A stretch of 64,000 nt of DNA, taken from Scandinavium hiltneri (GTDB lineage Bacteria > Pseudomonadota > Gammaproteobacteria > Enterobacterales > Enterobacteriaceae). Both the position numbers and the translations under genes were made by a program. How positions within the stretch are numbered: the first letter of the stretch is position 1; each line of letters opens with the position of its first letter. The notes beneath the pieces are model-generated. The model did no database searches, was not told the DNA's origin, and saw nothing but the letters and a program-made list of their open reading frames with translations. Positions 53,088-63,147 of this stretch are shown here, in pieces. The stretch spans positions 372,001 through 436,000 of the forward strand of contig NZ_JALIGE010000076.1 in NCBI RefSeq assembly GCF_024764835.1, in the 5' to 3' direction.

Positions 53088-55532
53088 TTACGCTTTTACG
53101 ACCTGAACGAGGTTGGTGTGCGACGGGTTGCCCTTCGCCAACGGCGACGGACGCTGAGTGGTCAGGACGTTAATACAGCCCGCCTGGTCAACACCTTTTG
53201 CATCCGGCGCGTACCATGCCCCTTCACCCAACGCCACAACGCCTGGCATCATGCGCGGCGTTACCTTCGCTTCAATGTGAACCTCACCGCGACCGTTGAA
53301 GATCTTCACGCGGTCGCCATTGGCAATCCCACGCTTCTTCGCATCCATCGGGTTCATCCACATTTCCTGAGGACATGCCGCCTTCAGAACATCAACGTTG
53401 CCGTAAGTCGAATGGCAACGCGCTTTATAGTGGAAGCCCGTCAGCTGCAACGGATAATCTTTGGCCAGCGGATCGTCGTAGTTTTCGAATCCAGCCGCGT
53501 AGATTGGCAGTGGATCGATAACGTCGCCCTCCGTCAGTTGCCAGGAAGCGGCAATCTCAGCCAGCTGCGCTGAGTAAATTTCGATTTTGCCTGACGGCGT
53601 GGTCAGCGGATTGGCAGCCGGGTTCTCACGGAATTCCTTATAGGCCACGTGATGCCCTTCTGGATCGCGCTGCTTGAACATGCCCTGCTTGCGGAACTCT
53701 TCAAATGTCGGCAGTCCAGGGATAGCCCGGCGAGACTGTTCATACAGATGGCGCATCCACTCTTCCTGGTTGCGGCCTTCGGTGAACTTCTGCTCAACGC
53801 CCATGCGTTTTGCCAGCTGAGTGGTCATCTCATAGATGGTTTTGCACTCGAAGCGCGGTTTGATAACCTGGTCGGCAAAGATGACGTAGGACATGTTGCC
53901 GCAGGACGCATCCAGCGCGAAGTCCATCTGTTCAGACGCGGTGCAGTCTGGCAGCAGAATATCGGCATACTTCGCCGAAGAGGTCATGTGGCAATCCACC
54001 ACCACAATCAGTTCGCACTTCTTGTCATCTTGCAAGATGTCGTGGGTGCGGTTGATATCGGAATGCTGGTTGATAATGCAGTTGCCCGCATAGTTCCAGA
54101 TCATCTTGATCGGTACATCGAGCTTATCTTTGCCTCGCACGCCATCGCGCGTTGCGGTCATTTCCGGGCCGCGCTCAATCGCATCAGTCCACATAAACAT
54201 CGAAATACTGGTTTCAATCGGGTTATCCAGCGTTGGCATACGTTCGAATGGCAGATCGTAAGAACCTTCACGTGCGCCGGAGTTACCACCGTTAATCCCG
54301 ACGTTGCCGGTCAGAATCGACAGCATGGAGATAGCACGGGTAGCAATCTCGCCGTTAGCATGGCGCTGCGGACCCCAGCCCTGACTGATAAATGCCGGTT
54401 TGGCCATCGCGATTTCGCGCGCCAGCTGGACAATACGTTCCGCCGGGATCCCGGTGATGGACGCTGCCCATTGTGGCGTTTTAGCCGTGCCGTCTTTACC
54501 CTGGCCCAGAATGTACGCTTTATAGTGGCCGTTCGCTGGCGCAGTGGCCGGCAGGGTTTTCTCGTCGTAGCCGACGCAGTATTTGTCGAGGAACGGTTGA
54601 TCAACCAGATTTTCAGTGATCATCACCCATGCCAGGCCTGACACCAGTGCACCGTCTGTACCTGGGCGAATAGGGAGCCACTCATCTTCACGGCCTGCAC
54701 CGGTGTCGGTGTAGCGCGGATCGATGATGATCAAACGGGCATTCGATTTCTGGCGTGCCTGTTCAAGGTAATACGTCACGCCGCCACCGCTCATGCGAGT
54801 TTCACCTGGATTGTTGCCGAACAGCACAACCAGCTGACTGTTTTCAATATCTGACGGGCTGTTACCGTCGGCCCAGCCGCCGTAGGTGTAGTTCAGACCT
54901 TCCGCAATCTGTGCGGAAGAGTAATCGCCGTAGTGGTTCAGGTAACCGCCGCAGCAGTTCATCAGACGGGCAATCAGCGTTTTTCCAGGAGGCCATGAGC
55001 GCGTCATGGTGCCGCCCAGCGTACCGGTACCATAATTCAGGTAAATAGATTCGTTGCCGTAATCTTTGATCAAACGCTGCATGTTGTTGGCGATGGTGTC
55101 ATACGCCTCTTCCCAGCTAATACGCTCGAACTTACCTTCTCCACGTTTACCGACGCGCTTCATCGGATATTTCAGTCGGTCAGGGTTATACACACGGCGA
55201 CGCATAGAGCGGCCGCGAAGACAGGCGCGCACCTGATGCAGGCCGTCGTAGTTATCGTCGCCGGTATTGTCGGTTTCAACGTATTTGATTTCGCCATCAA
55301 CCACGTGCATTCGCAGCGGGCAGCGGCTACCGCAGTTCACCGTACAGGCGCTCCAGACCATTTTCCCGGCAGCGGCGGCTGGCGCAATAGCGTCGGCAGC
55401 ATTCGCAATACGGGTAAACGGTAATGTGAAGGCACTACTGGCGATTGCCAGTCCGCCGATTGCCGAGGTTTTCATCAAACCTCGACGGCTGACTTCGGCA
55501 GTCAACAAAGCATCAGGGGCTTTTATTTTCAT
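53088..55532 (-). CDS. dmsA: DMSO reductase catalytic subunit DmsA
   Basis: An 814-residue molybdopterin oxidoreductase that reduces DMSO and amine N-oxides in anaerobic respiration. The N-terminus has a twin-arginine signal (SRRGLMK at about 15-21, then a hydrophobic stretch to ANAADA). The Cys cluster CTVNCGSRC follows, and the Mo-bisMGD domain has the likely Ser ligand in GTMTRSWPPG. It is collinear with E. coli DmsA (814). First gene of dmsABC. Confidence 0.97.
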   Translation of the reverse strand: MKIKAPDALLTAEVSRRGLMKTSAIGGLAIASSAFTLPFTRIANAADAIAPAAAAGKMVWSACTVNCGSRCPLRMHVVDGEIKYVETDNTGDDNYDGLHQVRACLRGRSMRRRVYNPDRLKYPMKRVGKRGEGKFERISWEEAYDTIANNMQRLIKDYGNESIYLNYGTGTLGGTMTRSWPPGKTLIARLMNCCGGYLNHYGDYSSAQIAEGLNYTYGGWADGNSPSDIENSQLVVLFGNNPGETRMSGGGVTYYLEQARQKSNARLIIIDPRYTDTGAGREDEWLPIRPGTDGALVSGLAWVMITENLVDQPFLDKYCVGYDEKTLPATAPANGHYKAYILGQGKDGTAKTPQWAASITGIPAERIVQLAREIAMAKPAFISQGWGPQRHANGEIATRAISMLSILTGNVGINGGNSGAREGSYDLPFERMPTLDNPIETSISMFMWTDAIERGPEMTATRDGVRGKDKLDVPIKMIWNYAGNCIINQHSDINRTHDILQDDKKCELIVVVDCHMTSSAKYADILLPDCTASEQMDFALDASCGNMSYVIFADQVIKPRFECKTIYEMTTQLAKRMGVEQKFTEGRNQEEWMRHLYEQSRRAIPGLPTFEEFRKQGMFKQRDPEGHHVAYKEFRENPAANPLTTPSGKIEIYSAQLAEIAASWQLTEGDVIDPLPIYAAGFENYDDPLAKDYPLQLTGFHYKARCHSTYGNVDVLKAACPQEMWMNPMDAKKRGIANGDRVKIFNGRGEVHIEAKVTPRMMPGVVALGEGAWYAPDAKGVDQAGCINVLTTQRPSPLAKGNPSHTNLVQVVKA

Positions 55533-55665
55533 GAATACTCACTTCATTGCTCATTGAAATGAACCAATCGCTATATAGATATGTATATAACGAAATCAGT
55601 CTTTTTTAGAGTTTTATGCTGCTTCTAATTCGAAGGGAGTATCCCTGCTTTCGACTGAAGGGTTA

Positions 55666-55679
55666 TTGTTCAGTATCAA
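55666..55679 (-). promoter_or_regulatory. FNR-like box upstream of dmsA
   Basis: On the minus strand TTGATACTGAACAA matches the FNR consensus TTGAT-N4-ATCAA with one mismatch and, as I recall, differs by one base from the E. coli dmsA FNR site. It lies 134 bp before the dmsA ATG, right after the serS terminator, consistent with anaerobic activation and a long leader. Confidence 0.7.
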
Positions 55680-55688
55680 TACAGGCAT

Positions 55689-55714
55689 AAAAAAAGCGCC
55701 CTGAGGCGCTTTTT
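55689..55714 (-). terminator. Terminator of serS
   Basis: On the minus strand AAAGCGCC, a 4-base loop and GGCGCTTT are followed by TTTTATG, about 25 bases past the serS stop. Confidence 0.87.
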
Positions 55715-55737
55715 AAGAAAGGAATGAGGCGTTATTA

Positions 55738-57030
55738 TCAGCCTATGAACTCAATACCGTTCATGTAAGGACGCAGTACTTCCGGCACTTCAATGCGACC
55801 GTCAGCCTGCTGATAGTTTTCCAGCACCGCAACCAGCGCGCGACCAACAGCCAGACCGGAACCGTTCAGGGTGTGCACCAGACGGGTTTTCTTGTCTGAT
55901 TTATTGCGGCAGCGAGCCTGTAAACGACGCGCCTGGAAATCCCACATGTTTGAACAAGAGGAGATTTCACGATACGTGTCCTGCGCTGGCAACCAGACTT
56001 CAAGATCATAGGTTTTCGCCGAACCAAAACCGATATCACCACTGCACAGCAGCACTTTACGGTACGGAAGGCCCAATAGCTGCAACACTTTTTCAGCATG
56101 ACCCGTCAGTTCTTCCAGCGCATCCATAGAATCTTCTGGACGAACGATCTGCACCATTTCAACTTTATCAAACTGATGCTGGCGGATCAGACCACGCGTA
56201 TCACGCCCATAAGAACCCGCTTCGGAACGGAAGCATGGGGTATGCGCGGTCATTTTCAGTGGCAGAGCATCTTCATCGATAATCTCGTCACGAACCAGGT
56301 TGGTCAGTGGCACTTCGGCAGTTGGGATCAACGCGTAGTTGCTGCTGTCTGCAGCTTCATCCAGCGGACGGGTGTGGAACAAATCACCGCCAAATTTCGG
56401 TAACTGACCCGTGCCGTACAGTGTTTCATGGTTTACCAGGTACGGGACGTAGTTTTCGACATAACCATGCTGTTCGGTGTGCAGATCAAGCATGAACTGG
56501 CTCAGGGCGCGATGCATACGCGCGATTTGCCCCTGCATCACAACGAAGCGAGAACCCGTCAGTTTAACCGCGGACGCAAAATCCAGGCCTTTCGCCATTT
56601 CACCTAACGTGACGTGATCGCGTACTTCGAATTCGAATTTACGCGGCTCACCCCAGCGGCTGATTTCAACGTTTTCGCTGTCATCTTTACCCATCGGTAC
56701 ACAATCGTCCGGGATATTAGGCAGCGTCAACGCAATGTCGCGGATCTCAACCAGCAGAGCATCGAGCTCAGCTTTTGCGGCATCCAACTCTTCACCCAGC
56801 TTGTTCACTTCCAGGCGTAATGGCTCGATATCTTCCCCGCGCGCTTTCGCCTGGCCAATGGATTTCGATCGCGAGTTACGCTCTGCCTGCAGATTTTCAG
56901 TGTTTACCTGCAGAACTTTACGACGCTCTTCAAGAGCGCGAAGTTTATCTACATCCAGCTTAAAGCCTCGGCGTGCCAGTTTTTCTGCGACTGCGTCTGG
57001 CTCGGTACGCAGCAGATTGGGATCGAGCAT
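55738..57030 (-). CDS. serS: Seryl-tRNA synthetase
   Basis: A 430-residue class II aminoacyl-tRNA synthetase charging tRNA-Ser and tRNA-Sec. The N-terminal coiled-coil arm (about 30-100) binds the tRNA variable arm. Motif 2 is FRSEAGSYGRDTRGLIRQHQF-like, and motif 3 lies in GSGLAVGRALVAVLENYQ. Same length as E. coli SerS. Confidence 0.98.
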   Translation of the reverse strand: MLDPNLLRTEPDAVAEKLARRGFKLDVDKLRALEERRKVLQVNTENLQAERNSRSKSIGQAKARGEDIEPLRLEVNKLGEELDAAKAELDALLVEIRDIALTLPNIPDDCVPMGKDDSENVEISRWGEPRKFEFEVRDHVTLGEMAKGLDFASAVKLTGSRFVVMQGQIARMHRALSQFMLDLHTEQHGYVENYVPYLVNHETLYGTGQLPKFGGDLFHTRPLDEAADSSNYALIPTAEVPLTNLVRDEIIDEDALPLKMTAHTPCFRSEAGSYGRDTRGLIRQHQFDKVEMVQIVRPEDSMDALEELTGHAEKVLQLLGLPYRKVLLCSGDIGFGSAKTYDLEVWLPAQDTYREISSCSNMWDFQARRLQARCRNKSDKKTRLVHTLNGSGLAVGRALVAVLENYQQADGRIEVPEVLRPYMNGIEFIG

Positions 57031-57062
57031 GCTTATCCTGTGCTTATCGAATTAAAATGAGG

Positions 57063-57086
57063 AAAAGACCGCAGCCTGCGGCCTTT
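57063..57086 (-). terminator. rarA-serS intergenic terminator
   Basis: On the minus strand AAAG-G-CCGCA, loop GGC and TGCGG-T-CTTT end in TTTT, with one G-T wobble, between rarA and serS. Confidence 0.7.
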
Positions 57087-57121
57087 AGAGGTTCAGCGAT
57101 AACCTTACCGCAACGTCTTGT

Positions 57122-58465
57122 TTAGCGGTAGCGTTTTGTGGGGCTATTTTGATCCTGTTCGGTAAGCCAGGCGAGCTTTTCACCAATCTTACCTTCAAGA
57201 CCACGCGAGGAAGGCGTGTAATAGCGCGTTTGCGACATTTCTTGCGGGAAATAGACTTCGCCAGCCGCATAGGCATTGGGCTCGTCGTGGGCGTAGCGAT
57301 ACTCCTGGCCGTACCCCATCTCTTTCATCAGTTTGGTCGGTGCATTGCGCAGATGTACCGGCACGTCATAGTCAGGTCGGTCGCGGGCATCGGCCATCGC
57401 CGCTTTAAAGGCGGTATAAACGGCGTTGCTCTTCGGTGCACAGGCCAGGTAAACAATCGCCTGCGCAATGGCCCGCTCCCCTTCGGCTGGGCCGACGCGA
57501 GTAAAACAATCCCAGGCTGAAATCGCCACCTGCATCGCCCTGGGGTCAGCGTTGCCGACATCTTCGGAGGCGATCGCCAGACAACGACGGGCAACGTACA
57601 GCGGGTCACCCCCGGCAGTAATAATCCGTGCGTACCAGTACAGGGCTGCATCCGGTGCGCTGCCGCGAACAGATTTGTGAAGCGCGGAGATTAAGTCGTA
57701 GAAGCGGTCGCCTTTGTTATCAAAGCGCGCGCTGCGTTCCCCGGCAATCTCAGTTAACAACTCAGGCTTTAATACGCGTTTGCCGGAATCATCCAGCTCC
57801 GCCATATCTGCCATCATCTCCAGAGTATTTAACGCCCGACGTGCATCGCCGTTGACCAGTTCTGCGATCGCTTTGCGAGTGTCGTCAGGTAAGACGATGT
57901 CCTGGCCGCCGTAGCCGCGAGCACTGTCTGTCATCGCCTGGGTTAATACCTGTTCGATATCTTCGACGGTGAGCGATTTCAGCAGATAAACACGGGCACG
58001 GGAAAGCAGTGCCGAGTTGAGTTCAAAAGAGGGATTTTCGGTAGTGGCGCCAATGAAAAAGATGGTCCCATCTTCAATGTGCGGCAGAAAAGCATCCTGC
58101 TGGCTTTTATTGAAGCGATGGACTTCATCGACAAACAGAATGGTGCGTCGCCCGGCGTTGCGATTCTGCCGGGCGCGTTCGATAGCTTCTCGAATTTCCT
58201 TCACACCAGATGTGACCGCAGAAATGCGTTCCACGTCGGCGTTGGCGTAGCGGGCAATCACTTCTGCCAGCGTCGTTTTCCCGGTCCCCGGCGGCCCCCA
58301 CAGAATCATTGAATGCAGATGTCCAGCTTCAATGGCCCGTGGCAGCGGTTTACCGGTAGCCAGCAGATGCTGCTGGCCAATGTACTGCGCTAAATTTTCT
58401 GGCCGCATACGCGCGGCCAGAGGTTGAAACGCATTATCGGAAAAATCGAGCGACAGATTGCTCAC
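57122..58465 (-). CDS. rarA: Replication-associated recombination ATPase RarA (MgsA)
   Basis: A 447-residue AAA+ protein of the Mgs1/WRNIP1 family acting at stalled replication forks. Walker A is WGPPGTGKTTLAEV (about 54-67), Walker B/DEVHRFNKSQQDAF near 110, and the sensor ATTENPSFELN follows. The C-terminal tetramerisation part ends QDQNSPTKRYR. It starts 9 bp after the lolA stop. Confidence 0.97.
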   Translation of the reverse strand: MSNLSLDFSDNAFQPLAARMRPENLAQYIGQQHLLATGKPLPRAIEAGHLHSMILWGPPGTGKTTLAEVIARYANADVERISAVTSGVKEIREAIERARQNRNAGRRTILFVDEVHRFNKSQQDAFLPHIEDGTIFFIGATTENPSFELNSALLSRARVYLLKSLTVEDIEQVLTQAMTDSARGYGGQDIVLPDDTRKAIAELVNGDARRALNTLEMMADMAELDDSGKRVLKPELLTEIAGERSARFDNKGDRFYDLISALHKSVRGSAPDAALYWYARIITAGGDPLYVARRCLAIASEDVGNADPRAMQVAISAWDCFTRVGPAEGERAIAQAIVYLACAPKSNAVYTAFKAAMADARDRPDYDVPVHLRNAPTKLMKEMGYGQEYRYAHDEPNAYAAGEVYFPQEMSQTRYYTPSSRGLEGKIGEKLAWLTEQDQNSPTKRYR

Positions 58466-58474
58466 GCGCGCCTC

Positions 58475-59086
58475 TTATTTACGCTGATCGTCCACCGTTA
58501 CTCCTTTTGGCGGAGTAAAGGTAAATTTGGATGCGTCCACCGCGCCGTTTTGCTGGGACTTCAACTGATAGCTGCTACGCTGATCGTCCTGCTCAATGGC
58601 GCTGAACTGATGAATGGTGCCATCGCGGCTCACGTTGATGGTGAACTCTTTCAGATTACCGTTGCTACCTTTCGGGGTCAGCACAAAATCGTCACCGCTC
58701 TGCTTGATGTTGTACTGCTTCCAGTCGCTGGACTGGTTACGCGCAATCAGCATAAACGGCGTGTTGCTGGTCGCGTCTTTCAGCCAGGTCGCAGTTGCCT
58801 GTTCGACAAACGGGTTATAGAACCACAGCGTTTTACCATCGGAAACCAGAATACTTTCATCCGGTTGCGTCATATGCCAGTTGAAGAGATTTGGACGCTT
58901 GACGGATAAATCGCCCTGTCCGTCCTGAACCGCATTACCGCTACCATCGGTCACTTTCTGGGTGAAGCTGGCGTTGAAACTGCTGACTTTATCCAGGCGG
59001 CTTTTCAGGTCGCTAGCAGCATCGGCCCAGACGCTGCTGGCAACAAAACTGGTCAGTAAGGCACAGGTGATGGCAAATTTTTTCAT
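58475..59086 (-). CDS. lolA: Outer-membrane lipoprotein carrier LolA
   Basis: A 203-residue periplasmic chaperone that carries lipoproteins from LolCDE to LolB. The start is put at the second ATG (MKKFAITCALLTSFVASSVWA), because AAGGA lies 6 bases upstream of it but abuts the first ATG at 59092. The signal peptide is cleaved after VWA. The mature protein (DAASDLKSRLDKVSSFNASFTQ) is almost identical to E. coli. Between ftsK and rarA. Confidence 0.97.
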   Translation of the reverse strand: MKKFAITCALLTSFVASSVWADAASDLKSRLDKVSSFNASFTQKVTDGSGNAVQDGQGDLSVKRPNLFNWHMTQPDESILVSDGKTLWFYNPFVEQATATWLKDATSNTPFMLIARNQSSDWKQYNIKQSGDDFVLTPKGSNGNLKEFTINVSRDGTIHQFSAIEQDDQRSSYQLKSQQNGAVDASKFTFTPPKGVTVDDQRK

Positions 59087-59105
59087 CTTCATTCCTTAAA
59101 TGCGT

Positions 59106-59162
59106 CACTCCCGACGCGGGAGTCTCTTTGTTTCCACTGTAGGCAGTGCACCTACAGTGGAA
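59106..59162. repeat. Two hairpins in the ftsK-lolA gap
   Basis: ACTCCCG/CGGGAGT (59106-59122) and CCACTGTAGG/CCTACAGTGG (around 59136-59162) are perfect inverted repeats. Neither is followed by a clear T-run on the minus strand, so their role (weak terminator, processing, lolA control) is open. Confidence 0.55.
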
Positions 59163-59215
59163 CAGGAGAAAATACTGATTTTTTGGCTATTTACGCAACT
59201 TTTCAAACGCTGCGT

Positions 59216-62200
59216 TTAATCAAACGGAGGCGGGGCCAGTACTTCACGGTTGCCGTTATGGCCCGCTTCGCTAACGATCCCCTGCGCTTCCATCTGCTCA
59301 ATGATACGCGCGGCGCGGTTATAACCGATGCGGAACTGACGCTGTACGCCAGAGATAGAGGCTTTGCGTTTTTCGGTCACAAACTTCACCGCCTGATCGA
59401 ACAGCTGGTCGAGCTCTTCACCGTTGTCCAGACCGGCTGCACCGCCCTCGCTTTCGCTGTCGGAGGTAATACCGTCGACGTACTGCGGACGACCGCGCGC
59501 TTTCCAGTCCTGAACCACGGCGTGGACTTCCTGGTCACGGACGAATGCGCCGTGAACACGCGTCGGTGCCGAGCTGGAATTCGGCCCGGAGTAGAGCATG
59601 TCACCCATACCGAGCAGTGATTCCGCACCGCCCTGATCGAGAATGGTACGGGAGTCAATTTTGCTCGACACAGTAAAGGCGATACGGGTCGGGATGTTCG
59701 CTTTGATAAGACCGGTAATCACGTCAACCGACGGACGCTGAGTCGCCAGCACCAGGTGAATACCGGCGGCACGTGCTTTCTGCGCCAGGCGGGCAATTAA
59801 CTCTTCCACCTTTTTACCAACCGTCATCATCAGATCAGCGAACTCATCAACCAGCACCACGATGTACGGCAGTTTTTCCAGCGTTGGATGCACCGCATCC
59901 ATACTGTCACCCGGTTTCCAGTAAGGGTCCGGGATCGGACGGCCCATCTGTGCAGCCTGAGCAATCTTCTCGTTATAACCCGCGAGATTACGTACACCGA
60001 GCGCTGACATCAGCTTGTAACGACGTTCCATTTCATTGACGCTCCAGCGCAGGGCGTTGGCAGCATCCTTCATATCCGTCACGACTTCCGTCAGCAGATG
60101 CGGAATACCCTCATACACTGAAAGCTCCAGCATTTTCGGGTCGATCATGATGAAGCGCACGTCTTCCGGCGTTGCCTTGTAGAGCATGCTGAGGATCATG
60201 GCGTTCACACCGACTGACTTACCGGAACCGGTCGTACCGGCCACCAATAAGTGAGGCATTTTTGCCAGATCGGCAATCACCGGCTCACCGGCGATGTCTT
60301 TCCCGAGCACAATAGTCAACGGTGATGGGCTGTCGCGGAACTTCGCACAGTCCAGCACTTCACGCAGGTAAACGGTCTGGCGTTTTTTGTTTGGCAGCTC
60401 CAGACCCACGTACGGTTTGCCTGGAATAACCTCAACCACACGCACGGCGACGGTCGACAACGAACGCGCCAGGTCACGAGAAAGGTTCGAAATACGCGCA
60501 GCTTTCACACCTGGCGCCAGATTCAGCTCGAAGCGGGTAATGACCGGGCCCGGCGAATAGTTCACAACGTCAGCCTTGATGCGGAAATCGGCCAGACGTG
60601 TTTCTACGAGGCGCGCGGTTTGCTCCAGCGCGAAGGTATCAACCGGTTCGATTTCACTCGGCGGCTGAGTCAACAGATCCAGCGACGGTAATGGCGTAGT
60701 CGGTTTTTGCAACGGACGATCGTCACCGTTACGCATCAGCAGCGGGTGAATCAGGCTTTCCTGCGGCTGAGGCACGGGCTGTTGCTGAGGCTGCTGGTAA
60801 GCAGGTTGCGCCTGCGTAGCCTGCTGCGGTTGCTGATATGCCTGCGGCTGCGATGCCATTTGCTGAGGTTGCTGGTAAGCCTGTTGTGGCTGTTCCGGCG
60901 CGGCACTCGGCGTAAATAACGGCGCTTTCGGCGCATCATCGACCAGCGTTTTCATCGGTGAGAATTCATAGTCCGTAGGCGAGAACGGATTCGCACCCTG
61001 CGGCTGTTCGCTGGAATAACGTTGCTGCTGCGTGGCGGCAAACTGGCGTGCCAGTTCGGCTTCTGCGGCAGCGGCTTCCTGCGTCTCATCGTAGCTGTTG
61101 TCTTCGTATTCCTCGCCATAACGCTGCTGCTGGGTGGCAGCAAACTGACGAGCCAGCTCGTCCTGATGCAGTTCATCGGCGTCTTCATCGCCCATCAGCT
61201 CGTCAGACAGTTCTTCGGTAGGGCGCTGTGACGGTATTTTGATACCAAAAGAGGCCGAGGCAAGTTCACGACGCGTTGGTACACGCACAGGATTTGGACG
61301 TGGAAGCTGCGGGCCAATGCCTGCTTTAACCTGCGGACGCGGCGCATCCGCCGGGCTGAACAACTGAGCAGCCGACGCGGCTGTTGCTGCAGCGGCGGCA
61401 GCACCGGTTGCCTGATGAACGCTGGCAGCTACGGAAGCAACAGCTGCTGCTGGGGCGACCGCGGCCAGTGGATCGACAATCGATGCAGACGGCACTGGCA
61501 TAGTTGGCATTGGTGTCGTAGGTTTCACTGTCGCCGGTTCCGGCGTTGGTTGGTACCACGCCGCAAGTTGTTCACGTTCACGCGCACGCTTCTCTTCCAC
61601 TTCTTCGAAATAGTAGAGCGGTGGGCGCTGCGGTTTAATTTCCTCTTCCGGTTCCGGCGCCACTTCTGGCATCTGCGGAGCGTGCTCTACAGGCGGAATA
61701 TATTCAGGCTGGGCGCGATACTCGGGGTCAGGCTGCGCGTACTGCTGCACTGGCTGCGGATCCTGCCACAGTTCTTCGATAGATGGCTGATGACGGAAGG
61801 CTTCTGGCTGAACATATTCTGGTTTCGCGACGGGTGCCTGCGGCGGCCAATTGTCCGGAGACGGAGCAATAACCGGATCTGGCGTTTGCGGGGCTGGAAC
61901 GGCCTGCCATTCCACACTCGGCGCGACCATTTCGCCGCCGGAAATGGAAGGTGCAGCCATCGCGGCTGATGCAGGTTCTGCCCAAGCCTGAGTGGTTGCC
62001 ATCGCAGCGGCTGCTGCGGCAACCGGTTCGGCGATAGAGTGACCGTTCATCAGCGGATCGTTTTCATCCCAGGCTGCCGGGCGGGTCGTGCTGTTGCCGG
62101 AGAAAAGAACATCGTCGGCATCAGGCTGGCGCATTGCGCTATTGCCCGAGAACAATACGTCATCGGCATCTGCGACTTGACCGCGAGCGCTATATTGAAC

Positions 62201-63028
62201 TTCAGCTTCGTCTTCATCCATTCGACGACCGGAGAACAACGCAGCGTCCGTTTTACGACCCATCGGGTTGCTAAACTTATCGGCAATGCGCTGACGACGC
62301 GCCAGTGCACCGCGCAGAATACGGGCGCGGCGCCCTTCTTTCTTCGGTGCGGCGTCATGATCGTCTTCGTCATCTTCGTACTCTTCGTCGTCAATCCACG
62401 AATCGTCACGACGGGTACGGTTGCTGGCGAAGGTCAGAATATTGAGTATCCAGTTACCGATTTTCTCGGCAATGCTGACCCAGGACCAGCCGGTGAACAG
62501 CGTCAGTCCTGCAGCCCAAATGCAAAGCAAGGCAAGCGTACCGCCGCTGCTGTGCAGCATGGGTTGCAATGCGGTGCTGAGCAGACTGCCGATAACGCCA
62601 CCGGAGGCGAAATACCAGATGTCATCTGCGTTGATAGCGGCAAGCCCACACAGGGTGAGGATCATCGCCAGGACGCCAATCAGACGTAGCGCCACAGCAA
62701 AATAATCAACGTATTCGTCACTCGCACGATGCTTATACGCGAACCAGCAGGCACCGATAATCATCACGGGCAAGGTGTACGCCATTACGCCAAAAATGAA
62801 AAACAGCGTATCCGCAAGCCATGCACCCGGCATTCCGCCAAGATTATGTATCGGTTCGTGCCAGGCGGTTTGTGACCAACTGGGATCGGAAGGATTAAAG
62901 CTAAGTAGTGCTGCCATCAGCCAGATGGCAAAAAGGGAACAGAGGATCAGGAACGCTTCAAGAAGACGGCGCCCACTGCTTAATCTGTTAATCGTTACTT
63001 CTTTTTCTTCAGTGTATTCCTGGCTCAA
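59216..63028 (-). CDS. ftsK: DNA translocase FtsK
   Basis: A 1270-residue septal DNA pump that moves chromosome dimers to dif and activates XerCD. The start is TTG at 63028 (SQEYTEEKEVTINRL after Met), because GGAG lies 8 bases upstream; the GTG at 63037 overlaps that Shine-Dalgarno. Four membrane helices fall in the first about 200 residues. A long low-complexity linker (about 230-780) contains the repeats ELARQFAATQQQRY (twice), DADDVLFSGNS (twice) and QPQQ. The RecA-like motor has Walker A VAGTTGSGKSVG and Walker B VVLVDEFADLMM. The C-terminal gamma winged helix (GVQRQFRIGYNRAARIIEQME) reads KOPS. The linker is shorter and less repetitive than in E. coli (1329 residues). Confidence 0.97.
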   Translation of the reverse strand: MSQEYTEEKEVTINRLSSGRRLLEAFLILCSLFAIWLMAALLSFNPSDPSWSQTAWHEPIHNLGGMPGAWLADTLFFIFGVMAYTLPVMIIGACWFAYKHRASDEYVDYFAVALRLIGVLAMILTLCGLAAINADDIWYFASGGVIGSLLSTALQPMLHSSGGTLALLCIWAAGLTLFTGWSWVSIAEKIGNWILNILTFASNRTRRDDSWIDDEEYEDDEDDHDAAPKKEGRRARILRGALARRQRIADKFSNPMGRKTDAALFSGRRMDEDEAEVQYSARGQVADADDVLFSGNSAMRQPDADDVLFSGNSTTRPAAWDENDPLMNGHSIAEPVAAAAAAMATTQAWAEPASAAMAAPSISGGEMVAPSVEWQAVPAPQTPDPVIAPSPDNWPPQAPVAKPEYVQPEAFRHQPSIEELWQDPQPVQQYAQPDPEYRAQPEYIPPVEHAPQMPEVAPEPEEEIKPQRPPLYYFEEVEEKRAREREQLAAWYQPTPEPATVKPTTPMPTMPVPSASIVDPLAAVAPAAAVASVAASVHQATGAAAAAATAASAAQLFSPADAPRPQVKAGIGPQLPRPNPVRVPTRRELASASFGIKIPSQRPTEELSDELMGDEDADELHQDELARQFAATQQQRYGEEYEDNSYDETQEAAAAEAELARQFAATQQQRYSSEQPQGANPFSPTDYEFSPMKTLVDDAPKAPLFTPSAAPEQPQQAYQQPQQMASQPQAYQQPQQATQAQPAYQQPQQQPVPQPQESLIHPLLMRNGDDRPLQKPTTPLPSLDLLTQPPSEIEPVDTFALEQTARLVETRLADFRIKADVVNYSPGPVITRFELNLAPGVKAARISNLSRDLARSLSTVAVRVVEVIPGKPYVGLELPNKKRQTVYLREVLDCAKFRDSPSPLTIVLGKDIAGEPVIADLAKMPHLLVAGTTGSGKSVGVNAMILSMLYKATPEDVRFIMIDPKMLELSVYEGIPHLLTEVVTDMKDAANALRWSVNEMERRYKLMSALGVRNLAGYNEKIAQAAQMGRPIPDPYWKPGDSMDAVHPTLEKLPYIVVLVDEFADLMMTVGKKVEELIARLAQKARAAGIHLVLATQRPSVDVITGLIKANIPTRIAFTVSSKIDSRTILDQGGAESLLGMGDMLYSGPNSSSAPTRVHGAFVRDQEVHAVVQDWKARGRPQYVDGITSDSESEGGAAGLDNGEELDQLFDQAVKFVTEKRKASISGVQRQFRIGYNRAARIIEQMEAQGIVSEAGHNGNREVLAPPPFD

Positions 63029-63063
63029 GAAAGGCACTCCAGGTCCTTGATGCTAAAACGGAC

Positions 63064-63091
63064 AACAGCGCCGGGTCTCCCCGGCACTGTT
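63064..63091 (-). terminator. Terminator between lrp and ftsK
   Basis: AACAG-C-GCCGGG, loop TCTC and CCCGGC-A-CTGTT form a stem with one mismatch; the minus strand then reads GTCCGTTTT. It lies 57 bp after the lrp stop. Confidence 0.65.
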
Positions 63092-63147
63092 GCTGTATGG
63101 ATTAACAGGAGTGTAATCAACTTGCGTTGATTTTGCACCTGTTCCGT